DNA of 64,000 nt from Vitis vinifera (GCF_030704535.1 NC_081817.1:28645001-28709000); one strand, 5' to 3'; numbered from the stretch's first letter, positions 24,822 to 38,060 are shown. Translations and numbers: made by a program. The notes: generated by a model from the sequence alone, not told the origin.

Positions 24822-26595
24822 CTACCCTGATGCTCCAGCAGCAGCACCCTTATCATATTCTCCTTGCTCTTCTTTGGCAAACTCCTCAATAAGTTGCCGT
24901 TGCCTCTGGGTCAAATTCCTGTAAAAAGATAAAAAGATATATATCCATGATCAGATTTTGAATACTCCCCCTTCTGAAAACAGAGTCCAGAAACATTCGG
25001 CTTAGCAATTGCATACCCTCTTCCGTACATTTTTTTTTACAGTTCACAACCCAGGAAGGTCATGCTATTTCATTTCATGTAAAATGCGGGTGTATTTCTG
25101 TTGTTTCTCATATGCAATGAGCTAATGTGAACTGAATAATAAGCCATGTTTGGTTCTCAGAAGTTTGAAATATGTATTGAATAACTTATTTTTTCTCTTA
25201 TGTATAAAACTTAAATACTTTAAAAATATATAAGTTTTTTGATTAATTTTAATTTTAATTTTATTTTCATTTATATTTTTCATGGTAAACCAAATGTATT
25301 TTTTTCATTTTTCTTGGTATTTCTAGGAACCAAATATAGCCTTATTTTATTTTTTTCTCACCTTTTTTCATGTGGTCTTGATATAAGAAAATCATTTTCT
25401 TTTAATAGTTTTTTTTTCATTTTTACAGTACTTTCAAGGAACCAAAGATGGCCTAAAAGAAGATGGGAGATGATGAAACTATACTCTGGCTACGGAGACA
25501 GGAACTTACGATGGAATGCTGACATTGAAGTGCACATATTGGTCTCCGAATGAAAGAGAATTTCTTCCTTTAACCCCTGTTAGAAAACACCAGTAAGACA
25601 GAATCCAAACTTCATTTGGTGAATATTATCTAGTCAGAGGATATCTCTCCAAAGTCCAGACGTGTCCAAAGCAGACCAGAGAACAAAATAGTTAGGAAAG
25701 TAATTGTTTTCATATCAATTCCATAGGAAAAGCATAATCAGTTGCATATGTTCTACTGAAATAAACATGGGACTCCGTCATTTGCAAGCATAAAAAAAGG
25801 TAAAGACAGATGTCAGATGTGTTGTCAATACATGTAGAACATGCCACTAGTAACCGGGAGAGGCGTTCTCCATACTGCTTATAATCATTGTTTCATCCCC
25901 TTTTATATGAAAATAACTCACCTAAAATAAAGTATAAAATCCCATATCGATGGGAGAATTGACAATTAAAAATATCTGATATTAATCTCAGAATAAATTT
26001 TTCTCTAAATAAAAGGAAAATCAGTGGATAGCCAAGTCTGCACATGAAGACAGTTACCCAGCTGCAGAACGTTGACGTTGACCAGACTTCATCACCAGAA
26101 AATGTCTAAATTTAGGATAAAAGATTCAAATTCTTTCAACATAATACCAAAATATCTTTCCATGCAGAAGCCGGAGGGAAAACACAAACAACTGTTCCCT
26201 CCCTCATATAGATCCTATACAATTAGATAGTACATACTACAATGATTCGCGCTAATAAGCAATAGCATTACTTCTCTCTTCCCTTTTCTTTTTGATAGAA
26301 TAGTATTACCCACCCTTTTTATAGTTTGATCACACCACATGTTTCAAGATATCAAATGATCAGAACAATCAAGAACCCATAGCCCTTCACATTTAAAGAA
26401 AAGGATCACAAATAAATAATCAAGCAGCTAACACATGAACAGGTAAAACAAAAGTTCTTTGAGTGACGAAGGATCAAAATTGAACTCTTCTAGAATCAGA
26501 GTTCTGTGCCCTTCAGTAGACAACATTAAGTAAGCAAATTAAAATCCTAAATCTCCCAGGCACACTGAAGTAAACAAAAAGCCTATTTAAGTACC

Positions 26596-26633
<38 letters not shown>

Positions 26634-29600
26634 CCTAATTTCAACTATTCCAAAAAAATTTTTGATTCAAATAGAAGCCATATTTGAATTTTTCTTTAGG
26701 TATTTTTAATTATATTAACAATTATAACCATAAATTTCTTAAGTTTGTGGATATGATCCTGCCTGATGATTGCTCACAGAGAGTTCATGGCACAAGTAAG
26801 AATTGGTGAATGAATTTACATATTGATCTAGATTTATCTGGAGAGGGAACATAAATATATGAAGAAAGATTTAGTAAGAGAAAATTTGTCAAGGATAGCA
26901 AGCATTAGAGTAAATTCTCACCTTTTCTCTTCAAAACTACCTTCTGACCAGGTTGAGTGCCAGGACGGACCTGCAAATTGGAAATCAATTTAACACTCCT
27001 ACTTGATTGAACAATAACAAGAAGGTACATCAACAAGAAACAAAATAATAATAATAATTTGACAACCGAGGAACCTTCCATGGCCAAGCCCTTAAAACTC
27101 TCCATGAGGACCCAAACCTCAAGGTGCTGACCACCCCGCAACAACCAATACCGAGTAAATTTAGGGTATCATCAATGGTAAAATTTGAAGCTAGGACTAT
27201 GCGTCACTTACTAGGAAACACTTCCCAGTGTTCGGCCTGACCAACTGGGCTACCCTGGTGGGTAAAAAACAAAATAATTATTAAACATTGCCTACTGCAA
27301 AAAAGTAACACAAACCTTAAGAACAACATCTCCTGTGAGTGTTGGGACTTGAATGGTTCCTCCCAAGATTGCCTGCAGAAGATAAAATCCAAAAAGGAGT
27401 AGGGAAACCAACATAAGATCATTTCTGACAAAGGGAAGTAGACATATATAATATATCTAAACATCAAACAGCAAAGTGAGTAGAATACTAAGACAGAAAA
27501 CAGACTGAATTACTGGAATGCACACATCTTTTACAGGTCCGGTTGCTGAAAGACCTCATAAACTCGGAATTTTTTAATTAAACTTGACCAGTAGAGACTG
27601 TGAAGAATGCATAAGAAAAGAAACAGCAAAAAGGTTATAAACCTAAGACAAAGGGTAGACATAATTCCCTGCTTAGAGACCCCCTCTTTGGGTCAGATTG
27701 CATACAGGCCTCATAAACTAGAATAACATAAATCTTTTTGTATTTTCCTAACAAAGCAGATATATGATGCAAAGTGAAGGTTATAAACCTAGGACAAAGG
27801 GTAGACATAATTCCCTGCTTAGAGACCCCCTCTTTGGGTCAGATTGCATACAGGCCTCATAAACTAGAATAACATAAATCTTTTTGTATTTTCCTAACAA
27901 AGCAGATATATGATGCAAAGTAAACATGGGTTCTGATTTGCAAATAGCAACTGTCTGACCAAATGTATTTTTTATATAGTAAATCATAAAATAAAAACTT
28001 CAAGATGATTAACAAATATTCAAGAGAGACACAAAAATCTTCTTCCCAACTAACATAATTAAGACTTCCAAGAATTAAAGGATCCAAAAATATATTTTCT
28101 TGAGAGCATAAAACATTAGAGAAGTTACTTGAGTGATGCTCAAAACAGCATCAACATGGATGTCTGGGCCTTCTCTACGGAAAACAGGATCTTGTCGGAC
28201 CTGCAAACAGAATTATGATACAATTTTTAAGTTAAATACAAAAGACACATCCAAACTGTACACTATCAAATAAACCATGGCACAATAGAAGACAGATCTC
28301 TTGCTACCACTTGGTATTGCTCAGCTTCTTATGATTCTTTGGAACTGTTTCTGTAGCTTGCTACTAAAAAGTAATTTGGATCAAGAAGAATGCTAGGATT
28401 TTTAAGAATTCTAGCAGAGTTGAAGTATCAAATTCACTTTTTCACGACTCTCTGGACATCTGTGACTATGGAGTTCACAGGCATTCCTCTGAATTAGATA
28501 CTACTCTTTTTCTCTTCTCTTCTTTTCTTTTATTTTTTTAATGGGCTGAATTAGATACTGCTTGGTTGAGGGCCTATTCAATCTTCTTCTTGAGGGGACA
28601 GGTTTATTGCAGGTCCTAGCTTATTGCTTTTGAATGAATCTGAGATTGAAGTTTAGTGTATCATTATGTGGAATATCTAATCCACCTTTGCCGATGGATT
28701 TCCTTTTTCAGTAATATTTCCATTTCATTAAAAAAAAAAAATTGATGAAAGAAGCTATGCAAGTTACCCTGATAGTAACATAAAGATCACCAGGTTGATT
28801 TCCTTCAGGATCAGCTCCACCACTTCTATACACCTTTAGAGTTTCATTGTCGTCCACTCCTGCACATATAAAATGCATACATTAATGGCACTACATATCA
28901 ACATTTACCTTCAGCCAACATCTCACGGCCTTGACCTTTGAGGGGACATTAGCTTTCAAATTGTCACAATCTGGAAAAAGGAATCCTCTCTTCTAGAGAG
29001 AACGAAAACAAGATCGACCAAAAACACACCACTTCGATAAAAAGATCAATATCTCTCATCTGTAATAAAAATGGGCAAACAGGCTTGCCTCAAAGGTTTG
29101 GAGAAAAGAGACGAGATCTTAATATTCATAACAGTTTGAATGATTGAATCCCTAAAGAAGTCAAATTTTCAAGAAAAGTCCTACAGCAGGTGCAAAATGC
29201 ATGTGTGCTGACAAGGAAAGGGATCCTAAAATAGGATAGTCACAGTTAAAGAATTGCTATTAGAAGAAAGAGTTCAACAATAGCATAAACCTTTAGCACA
29301 CAACAATTTGTCAAATTCCGTAAGAATACCTGGCATAATATCCAACTTGACTGACTTTGATCCTCTTACCACTCGATCTCCCTTGCATGATTTGCAGAAA
29401 GTCTACATACCAACATGTATTAGTAAATTATTGTAGCAGTTTCAAGAAAAAAACCATGGCAAAAACAAAAGAGGGTGAACCCAAATACACTAGGGACTAT
29501 ATACATGGAGCATCTAGAAAACAAGAGAAGATGGAAAACAACTAGGGGTGAAAGGACCCAAGAATAAATCACACTTTAATCAACCGATGCAAAAAATTCA

Positions 29601-32600
29601 GAAGAGAAAAATGTGTAGCAAGAAAAAAAATGTTTGTGCGCAGGTTCTCATAGCCATAGTTTACTCTATAAGGATGGTTTTCTCATTCCCAGTAAGGGAA
29701 TTTTCATCACCAAAATACATGGGATGGTAGATTTTGTTTCTAACTGACATGACCACAGATGAGAAACTGCCAGATGGCATATACTAAGCAAATGACTACA
29801 GAACCAAATGATTCCCCACAATTGGATAGGTTAGATTTAAAAAATTCCAAAGAGCAGGAAGGGAAGGTATTCTATTCATTTCCAAGAGAAAAAAATAAAT
29901 GGATTGACAGCATCAGTGAAATTATATATCATAGTCTATGCCTTAATGTTAGGTTCTAATCACCTAATGTTATGCAATATAATACCAGAGCCAGTAAGAG
30001 CATAAAACCCACTTCAGGTTGCTTGACACAGCCTAGCCCTGCCCAGCCGATGACACCTGGACACCATACTCCATCCCTTCTTTAAAACATATTTTTTTGA
30101 AAAATATACAGTTTAATGACTTGAACCTTAGTAGAGGGTTTGAAACTCACTGCTGTTAACTAGCAGTGGATGTTCATCAAGTGTTATCTTTATATTAAAG
30201 CAAAAACTTAACATGTTTACACAGTAAAAATATGCTTAAAGATATTGCATGCATATTCTCATCTCTCTCATGGCGATAAACAATGGGAACAAAGTACCAC
30301 TGTATCCATAGAATTGTCTATAAAGCCTTCTTGTTGCCCCTACTCACTAGTATTCATATGGTCACATGGTTGTTTCATCCCTTTTCATCAAAATAGATAA
30401 ATTATGGTTGCACATAACTTGAACAGCACATAAACACCAAGAATACATACCTATCCAAAAAAAATAAAAAAAATGAAAACACCAAGAATACATGAACAAT
30501 AAAATTGATATAAGCTATCGATATCTATAAATCCAAGGAATAATAACAAAACTTCAAATTCATTCTCTTTAGATCCACAGGAACAATTGTAAATAGATGC
30601 AGATGTATAGTGTACTGTACCGATACGGTTTTCCCCGTTCCACCACAATGAGTACAGGTAGATTGCAATCTAAATGGGCCATTTTGCATGAACATCTGGA
30701 GATGCAGCAAAATTAAAAATTAGCTATGGAGAACCTTTTTCTTTTTTGATAAGAGAGAAAAAATATTGTGTGGAAATCATTAGACATATGCTCCTAAGAA
30801 AACTGACCATGCCTGAACCTCTACATCGCTTGCATGTTTCAGGCTTGGTTCCTGGAGGGACACCACTTCCACCTGCAAAAATTAAAGATTAGAAAAAATA
30901 TTGCCAACAAAACAGAAGTTTCAATTAGAGGAATTTATAAACACCAGAGGAGAAGTAAAATTGCTGACTGTATCTTTAGAAAGATATATTAGAAGCGCCA
31001 AAAAAAATACAGGACAAGAGAAGAGAAAGCATTAGTATCCAATCTGAAAATCATAAACATTTGTTTACTTCAGATATTAAGCATACCACAAGCTTCACAA
31101 GGCAAAGCAGTTTGAAATGTTACAGTTTTAGTGCATCCCTGGACAGCTTCCATGAAAGATAGTTCAATGGAAACCTATCATGATGAATAAAAAATGAAAT
31201 GTTAATGATGTAACTCTGAAGCACAAAAAGAAATCATGAAAAAATATGGGAGGACAGAAACCTTGACATCTTGGCCGCCAATATTTTGTTTGAATATTGT
31301 CTTGAAGAACTGATTTCAGCACCAGATAGTCCCACATCATGCATAGGAAATGTCATATTAGAGTTGAAGGTCAAAGTGAAGTTATGATGTAAAGAAATAC
31401 TAGACATGTACCACAGATTACATACAGATAGATACATCTATGCCATTCTTCACACCTAACTATGCATATAAGAAACTCTTGAGATTGGATACTTGTCAAT
31501 GAAAAGAGCAACAACCTCTAAATACTTTCTAGAAACACTATCATATACAATGATAGCCAGCATCTAGCATAAATTGATGACATGATTACTCATCCCTTTT
31601 TTTAAGGTGTGGTTACGCTCTGTACATTATGAATACAAATGCCCAAGCCCCTCCTTTGTCTAGTTAATACCAAACATATTAATAAAGATCAAATGATTGC
31701 CAAATCTTGATAAAGGAAGCAACTAAAAATTACACAGGCTCAATCATGTCTGAATCATATGGCAATAGCAAAAGAACCTTGTGAATAACAGATTTTAAGA
31801 ACTCGGGTGAAGAGCGTGTGTGTGTGTGTGTGTGTGTGGGTGGAGAGAGAGAGAGAGAGATAGGTGAACAGTTCAATTGAACTGAAGAACTTAAAGAGGT
31901 GTTTAAGACCCACTTACCTTTGAGTCTTTAACAAATCAAAAAACAAAAAACAATCAATAGAATTGAAGAACCAACTAAACGTTCAAAAAAGTTCTTACGT
32001 CATTTTGGAAGATGTCCTCAAATGGATTACCAAACCCACCACCATGAAATGGATTACCAGCACCACCTTCAGTATTAGCTTGTTCAAATGCATCATGGCC
32101 AACCTGTTAGATCGTAGATGTTACCAAGGTGACATTTCTTAAAGATGCTATAGGAAGACACTGGCCAAATATTCATTGGAATTAAAATGGTAAATAAATT
32201 ACAAAAAGAATCACATTATAAATCAGTATGACTCTACAAAGTATTAGAGCTGGATTCTTCAGTGTGATTTCCAGTGAAGATAATTTGGAACCATTGGGTG
32301 CAGCCAAAAATAAATTTCTTTGCTTGGGAAGTATCTTGGGGAAAAGTTCTAACTTTAGACCAAATTTAGAAGAAGGGTTGGGCTTTAGCAAATAGATGTT
32401 TTTTATGCCGAGATTATGAAGAGTCTATTGACCATCTTCTTCTCCATTTGCGAAAAGACAAGGACGATGTGGAATCTGTTTTTTACCTTGTTTGGTGTGT
32501 GTTGGGTGTTTCCTTCCTCGGTTAGGGAGACCCTTGTGGGATGGGATGGTGCTTGGATAGGCAAAAAGCGCAGAAGAGTGTGGAAAGTGGGCCCCCTGTG

Positions 32601-35600
32601 CTTGTTTTAGTCAGTTTGGAAGGTTAGAAACAGCATTGCTTTTGATGTTGGGGTGCTGTCCCTGCAAAGGCTGAAAGCCTTTTTTGTTTTTTCACTTTGG
32701 TCGAAGACCAAACTGTTTATAAAAGATGGTCCTACGATGTTAATAAATTTCATTGATTGGGTGGATTCCTGTTGAGGGAGTTTTTTTTTTGTACATCTTT
32801 GTCTTGGTCTGTTTTTGGGTACAGCTGTAAGGGGATAAGTTTCTTTTATCTGTACATCTTGAGCCGTTTTTTTAGCGCCACTTATTAATACAATACCTTT
32901 GCTTATAAAAATAAAATAAAATCCGTATGACTCTACAGTACACACCTTTTGACAAAGTAAAGTTCAATACTCACTTGCTAGCTATGTTAGGGTGATTCTC
33001 ATAGTAGCCTTTTAGAGGGTATGAACTCAACTTAATAGATTTTCTCAATAAATGGCAGGGTAACCAGAGTTATCTGCGCTCTCTATATATGACATTAAAG
33101 AAATGGCAACTAAAATGATGAACTAAGAGAAGCTTCAGTGTGTGGATTAAGTAAGCATGTGGTTAAGGGAGAAGTTTCAGTGTTAAGACCTTTCTAAGTG
33201 CTTAGAAATGTCTTACAGAAGGGCACATAAAAATACGTTAGGTCAAGTGGGCTAATTTCAAGTCCACCTTTGGCCTATCCACTTCACGTTCTCTCTTTTA
33301 TGTAAAATGTAGTGTGTCATAAAATGGAATATGGAGCAGACATGCGCTAGGTGGAGCAGATACAAGCCCACCAACCCCACCATTATATATAAACATAATA
33401 CATCAGAAGACAGACATATACATGCATAATGCACATAGCTCTTAGCTTTTTCCAGGCTCCTCACTTGGCCAATCATGCAGTGGATGTAGTAATGAAGTGC
33501 TGAGAGTTCTTCTGAGAAAATTTTTACACCTAATTTCTAATGAGCGTTTTCTAATTTCTAAGCTGTAAAGAAAGATTTATTTTTTGTGGACTAGTGTACA
33601 TCTACCTGCCTTCTTTTGATCAAACTTCAATAGTCGATTGTGTACTTGTTGAAAGGCTTCTCCTCCTTTTTTAATGTTATATATAATGCAAATTTGAAAA
33701 CTATGATTTTAATCATCTCAAAAAAAAATTTTATGCACCTATATATATGCCTTATTTTTCCACAGTTGCTACATGAAAGGAAAAATGATATCATCACAAA
33801 AGTGAAAATATTAAATCACACAGAATACAATTGACGTTTTTCTTAACTACAATAAATTGACATAATTTGGGCACAGTGTGCAGCAACATATGTGATTGTT
33901 TTATAAGTTTACTATATTAAATTCATATATCTACCTATTTTTTGGGATTTGTGTCTTGGCATTGAAGAACCAAAGAGAGTAAAATACAAATGAAAATAAT
34001 AGGTATATGTTATATTACTTCACAAAAATGCATAATACCAATGTTTTTAGAACCGGACCGGTCATTGAACCGGAAAAGTTACCTATTTACGGTTCACTGA
34101 TCGGACCGGTGGTAAAACTGCAGTCGAACTGGTGATGTCATAAATATATAATTTATATTTTATTAAAATTATAGCATTTCATTTTTTTGTATTTGATATG
34201 TCTATTAAATGATAAACATAAATATAAATGTATTAATATATCAAATTTTATTAAATAAAATATGTATAATATTTACATATGAGAAGAAAATTATAATATT
34301 TAATTTTATCTACATATCTATGCATTTTATTATTTTAAAATTTAAAAAATATTGTATTATTTAATTTATTTTCATATTTATTGTTAATAATTATAATAAA
34401 AACAAACATGAATATAAATATTTATATTTGTTTAAATGTTTTATATTATAAAAATTGGCAAACAACATTAATATCAAATATTGTTACCTATATCTATCAA
34501 AGGAGTTGTGCAGCATAATGGTTGGCATCTTTCTTTTGTAAACCTTTGATCCGAGGTTCAAATCCTCACAATGCAACACAACTGCATTTATTATTCTTTA
34601 TAACCAAATCCCACATCGGAAACTCACAAATATAATGAGTTCCATAAATAACTCACACCTGAAGGAACAGACAAGTTGCTCAATGGGTCGGCTGGTGGGT
34701 GGGAAGATTGTAGGCCCAATGCAACAGACAAAGCCCAAGAGTGTTTTGGTCAACCCACATGTTGACTGGCTCACAGAAAACCCGACGGTTCAACCACCGG
34801 TCCATCCGATTCACTGCTGGCCAAAAGCCCCTTTCACTTCAAAAGCTGAACTGGACCAGATCAAGGTCCGGTCGACGGTTCAACCGATTGAACCGGCCGG
34901 TCCGGTCTGGTTTTTAAATCATTGCATAATACACTTGCATTATGGCACGCTTCCTAAGTGTATACATCAGACACTATTGTAAGGCATAAAAACAAAACAA
35001 GTATTGGATAGGTGCTCGGTCAACATACCCAAAACAGGTCTGGCAAGGTAATTTCCAACTGACATATGCATCTTATAATAGGCAGCAAGTATACAAACTT
35101 TTTTTTTTAAGAATCTTAGGCTACAAGTATACAAACTGTAACATCATTATACAACATATCTAAAGAGGAAAAATAAAGAATAAAAAATGAGATTGCAGAA
35201 GGCATAATATCACAAGATCAAAGCCTAACCCCGCAATTCACTCAAGCAGAAGTACCTCACCATAGAGGTCATAGAAGTTTAAATGTTGGAAGAAAATATA
35301 AATAACCATAACAAAAATAAGTTATATAAAACAAGTTAAATCTGACACCTGATCATAGAGAGACCGCTTCTCCTCGTCTTTCAATACCTACAGCCAAAAA
35401 TACAAAAAGGTTTTCAAGTACATTTTGCGTACTACCATAATAGAGGATAAGCTATTTCTGTTATAGAGACTTACCTCATATGCCTTTTGAACCTCTTGAA
35501 ACTTTTTCTCGGCATCTGGATCCTCTTTATTGGTATCAGGATGGAACTTCTTTGCAAGCTAAATAATAATGCAAAGTGAAAAATATCAAGAACTGGACAA

Positions 35601-36844
35601 GAATGAAATAAATCTTCAATCCTCTAATTTGGGTGAAAGATAATTTAATCCAGGAGGCCTCCATTCGCACACTTAAAGATAGCACAAAATAATTCAATAT
35701 ACTTCATGAGCACACACTTCCAAAAGAAAATTTACATAAAAAGAGATGTGGCATAAACCTACCCCATAATAAGCTTTCTTTATTTCAGACGCACTGGCAT
35801 TCTTGCTCACACCAAGTGTATCATAATAATCATTAGCAGCCATATACGCTGATTCAAACAAAGCAAACAGAAAATCAGAAATCTTATTCCAAGGTTTTCT
35901 TCATGTCTAATAAGAAACCAAAAAAGAAATTAACAAACTGCTCAAAGAAGTACCAGAAATAATAAAACATAAACAATGGATCATGTCTTTCAAGAGAAAA
36001 AAAAATTCATCAGAATCTATTTTTCTAATAAAATAAAAAAATTACTGTGTAAGTGAAATTTGTTCCCATTTACAAATTGCAGATGATTAATAAATTTTCT
36101 ACCATATCCAAGGAAGTTTTCCATTGAAACAAACAAGGGAAAGAAGGAATCAATACCAGTTCCATGAATCCATCTTGCAGCTCCCCAGTTAGCATTTAGA
36201 ACTCCGAACAGCAAACGGTTTCTATGATTAACTGCATTTTCAACCACATCAATGAATGAAAAAAAGGAAAGAGTAGAGTGTCCCATTATCTTCCATTCAA
36301 AAAAGAACGAAAATAACAGAAAACACAATTTTAAGTAGACTAGAGTCATTAAATCCCTTTCATTCAAACTGTAATTCAAACAGCACTATTTTTTCATTTC
36401 TCGCATTTCATCAGCCGGCCAAACAAACCACAACCCGTGTCTTATAATGAAAAAAAGAAAAAAATCAAAACTCAAATTTCCTACATCTTCCTGCATTTTC
36501 TCACCAACCAAACAACCGAAATACACCCCGAAATTTGAAATACCTGATGTCGAATTGGGAATTCCAATAACCCTAGAAGAATTGTTGCAGATTCCAGAAC
36601 CGAAACACCTATAGTGCCCCCTTAACAACGACTCATTAATCTGTAATCACCAAAACACCCAAAAAAAAAAATTAAATAAATAAAATCAAACTTTTACATA
36701 ATATTTCACCATAATACATTATTAGACAAAGGGGAAAAAAAACGATGTTGGTCGTACCGAAGTTGGAGAAGCTTCCAGAAGGCTCGACTGGAGAGATTTT
36801 CGAGCCAAACAGCGGAAGAGCTTGGCGCCATTGGTTCGAACCAT
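24822..36844 (-). CDS. GFA2: Mitochondrial DnaJ/Hsp40, GFA2-like (type I), 18 exons, 451 aa
   Basis: Type-I J-protein co-chaperone of mitochondrial Hsp70; Arabidopsis GFA2 is needed for polar nuclei fusion and synergid death. Exons, 5' to 3' on the minus strand: 36758-36844, 36544-36640, 36157-36231, 35763-35848, 35475-35558, 35349-35387, 31999-32103, 31262-31309, 31087-31174, 30808-30872, 30621-30695, 29330-29402, 28768-28859, 28129-28200, 27316-27372, 26922-26970, 25510-25576, 24822-24918 (TAG). The sum is 1356 nt, exactly in frame. The N-terminus ([20 protein letters not shown]) is Arg-rich and suits mitochondrial import. Next come the J domain ([23 protein letters not shown] in [11 protein letters not shown]), a G/F stretch ([12 protein letters not shown]), four Cys pairs ([32 protein letters not shown]), and the substrate-binding C-terminus ([18 protein letters not shown]). 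The fourth zinc motif lacks the usual GxG end. The 16-codon exon at 31262-31309 is the least certain. Confidence 0.92.
25142..25342. mobile_element. MITE-like element in a GFA2 intron
   Basis: The left end AGCCATGTTTGGTTCTCAGA (from 25142) is near-complementary to the right end TCTAGGAACCAAATATAGCC (to 25341), giving imperfect ~20-bp terminal inverted repeats around about 200 bp of AT-rich DNA. A second inverted end with the same theme (AAGGAACCAAAGATGGCC) occurs at 25437-25454, so the element may be nested or longer. No clear target duplication, hence modest confidence. Confidence 0.5.
26599..26633. repeat. (TAA)n microsatellite in a GFA2 intron
   Basis: About eleven uninterrupted AAT/TAA triplets within the intron between exons 16 and 17. 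A shorter ATAATAATAATAA run lies at 27046-27058. Confidence 0.9.
27633..27924. repeat. 146-bp nearly perfect tandem duplication in a GFA2 intron
   Basis: Unit 27633-27778 is repeated head-to-tail at 27779-27924. Reading both copies I see only one or two differences (CCTAAGACAAAGG versus CCTAGGACAAAGG, and GTGAAGG versus GTAAACA at the end). This is the freshest duplication in the window. It lies between the exons 27316-27372 and 28129-28200 and adds no exon. Confidence 0.92.
31814..31861. repeat. (TG)n and (GA)n microsatellites in a GFA2 intron
   Basis: A (GT)n run at about 31817-31838 followed by a (GA)n run at about 31844-31861, in the intron between exons 7 and 8. Confidence 0.9.
32226..32937 (+). 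mobile_element. 5'-truncated LINE fragment with target duplication, in a GFA2 intron
   Basis: The 13-base word GTATGACTCTACA at 32226-32238 recurs at 32925-32937 and brackets a 686-base LINE 3' end (32239-32924). It is on the + strand, antisense to the GFA2 gene. Translation in shifting frames gives the zf-RVT end: [52 protein letters not shown], then GPLCLF and a stop. Several stops show it is dead. The tail is A-rich (ATAAAATAAAA). Intact duplication ends suggest moderate age. Confidence 0.9.
34031..34932. mobile_element. hAT-like (or MULE-like) non-autonomous DNA element
   Basis: The 8-base word CATAATAC flanks the element (34031-34038 and 34925-34932); with ambiguous neighbouring bases the duplication could be read as 8-10 bp. 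Imperfect terminal inverted repeats start CAATGTTTTTAGAACCGGAC at 34039 and end in the complement (GGTCTGGTTTTTAAATCATTG). Both ends are rich in CCGG/ACCGG words while the core (34140-34500) is strongly AT-rich. There is no transposase frame. An 8-bp duplication and CA..TG ends favour hAT; a 9-10-bp reading would favour a Mutator-like element. Confidence 0.75.
34507..34660 (+). promoter_or_regulatory. tRNA-like segment followed by an snRNA-type USE motif, within the DNA element
   Basis: At 34507-34572 the sequence resembles a tRNA-derived unit: an A-box-like GCATAATGGTTGG and a very good B-box (GAGGTTCAAATCCTC). About 30 bases later ATCCCACATCG matches the plant snRNA upstream sequence element (consensus RTCCCACATCG), and a TATA-like CATAAATA lies about 24 bases further, the spacing known for Pol III U6-type genes. 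No snRNA sequence follows that I can recognise, so this may be a promoter remnant captured by the element or chance. Confidence 0.4.
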
Positions 36845-36884
36845 TGGGCTTCGTTGTTCACGAAATTTCACTCCCTTTTGGGTT

Positions 36885-37086
36885 CGGAATTAGGGTTTTG
36901 GTGACGATGAACCGAGTCGAGACCGAGTTGGCCGAGTCGACAACGTCACTTTCTCGAGAAGTTGTTTTCTTTTCCGCCCTATATTGGAGGAAGAATCGTG
37001 GGGTTTTTATTGATCGTTAAAAACCCTAGTTCCAGAATCTTTCCACAAAAAGGACCCGGTGGGCCTCAATGGGCCGCTCTTGGGCT
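36885..37086 (-). promoter_or_regulatory. GFA2 promoter: telo-box and site II cluster
   Basis: Upstream of the GFA2 ATG (36844) are AAACCCTA-type telo-boxes in opposite orientations (complement at 36890-36899; direct at 37020-37029) and three site II words, TGGGCC (37060-37065), TGGGCC (37070-37075) and TGGGCT (37080-37085). This pairing is typical of plant genes for ribosomal and mitochondrial proteins expressed in dividing cells and fits a mitochondrial chaperone. Confidence 0.7.
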
Positions 37087-38060
37087 GACGAAAAAACCTT
37101 AACCAATTGGGTTTGGGGCTGGGCTTGATTAATCACTGTGAATTCTTACTTTGTAGTGGAAAAAAAAGTTTCTTTTTAAAAATGTCCAAAAATAATTAAA
37201 TAAATATTAAATTTTAAAAATTCTCTTTTAAAGCTTTTTTTTGGGATAAAGTTAGAAGTAATGATAATTACTACTACGAAATGATTGAGCTTTATATTTA
37301 CAAAATGTATTTTAATTTTTAATTTTTAATCAAATAAAAATTTAACGTCTTAATTTTTATTAAACTTTAATATTTTTCTAGTTAAGAGTGTTTTAAGAAA
37401 AAAATTTAGAATTTCATTTTTTATATATATATTCAATTAAAACATCTATTTTGAATAATTTTATAAAATATAAGCTTTATGTATCACAGGTTAAATTTGG
37501 TAATAGCTTGAGATTTATCAAGCTTAACTCGAGTAATTGAAAAACGGTTGGATTTATGCCTTATATTTCAAAATTAATGTCCCATTTGAGAGTGATTCTC
37601 GTAAAAATATTTTTAGCTTTTAATTTGACATTAGTTCTTCAATTAAAAATGTTTTCATGAGAATTAAGGCATGCGCTTGGTTGAAAAACCAATGGTGTGA
37701 TATTATTGTGCATTGGATTATAACTAAACGTCTCTAAATCAAAATTTGTGCTAGAAGCGATGCATGGGCCCACCACCCGATTGTTAGTAGTGGCTACTTA
37801 GCCCCTAAAGGCATAAGAGGTCAAGCCGATAAAAAAACAATAACATTTTATATTTTATTTTTTTTCTATTTTTAGAAAATAGAAAATACAAATGGTTTTA
37901 TTTTTATAAATATTAAATATGATCTCAACAATACATAAGAAATCAACCTTCAACAAAGTAGAAACACATATCCATGACATAAATATTATATATCATGGTT
38001 TACAAGATACCACCCTTCATAAAATAACAATACATCATGATATATATTTGATATATCTTT
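37087..38060. other. AT-rich intergenic DNA
   Basis: No gene, tRNA or clear transposon seen between the GFA2 promoter and the truncated LRR copy. The word TATATCATGGTTTACAAG at 37989-38006 duplicates the 3' end of the LRR copy (38064-38081). Confidence 0.55.

Noticed and set aside
4021..30760. Recurrent TTTTTGATA(A)G words (about 4027, 8403, 15822, 26290, 30740) as possible tiny antisense LINE tails
   Set aside because: Only the one at 15822 is attached to LINE coding sequence; the others are too short to separate from chance in AT-rich introns.
34635..34982. 115-codon + strand frame
   Set aside because: It lies in the CCGG-rich end of the hAT-like element; Pro/Val-rich from the repeat words, no transposase motif.
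36745..37020. 91-codon + strand frame over the GFA2 start
   Set aside because: Antisense to GFA2 exon 1 and its promoter; the minus-strand exon has a matching family N-terminus and a proper donor.
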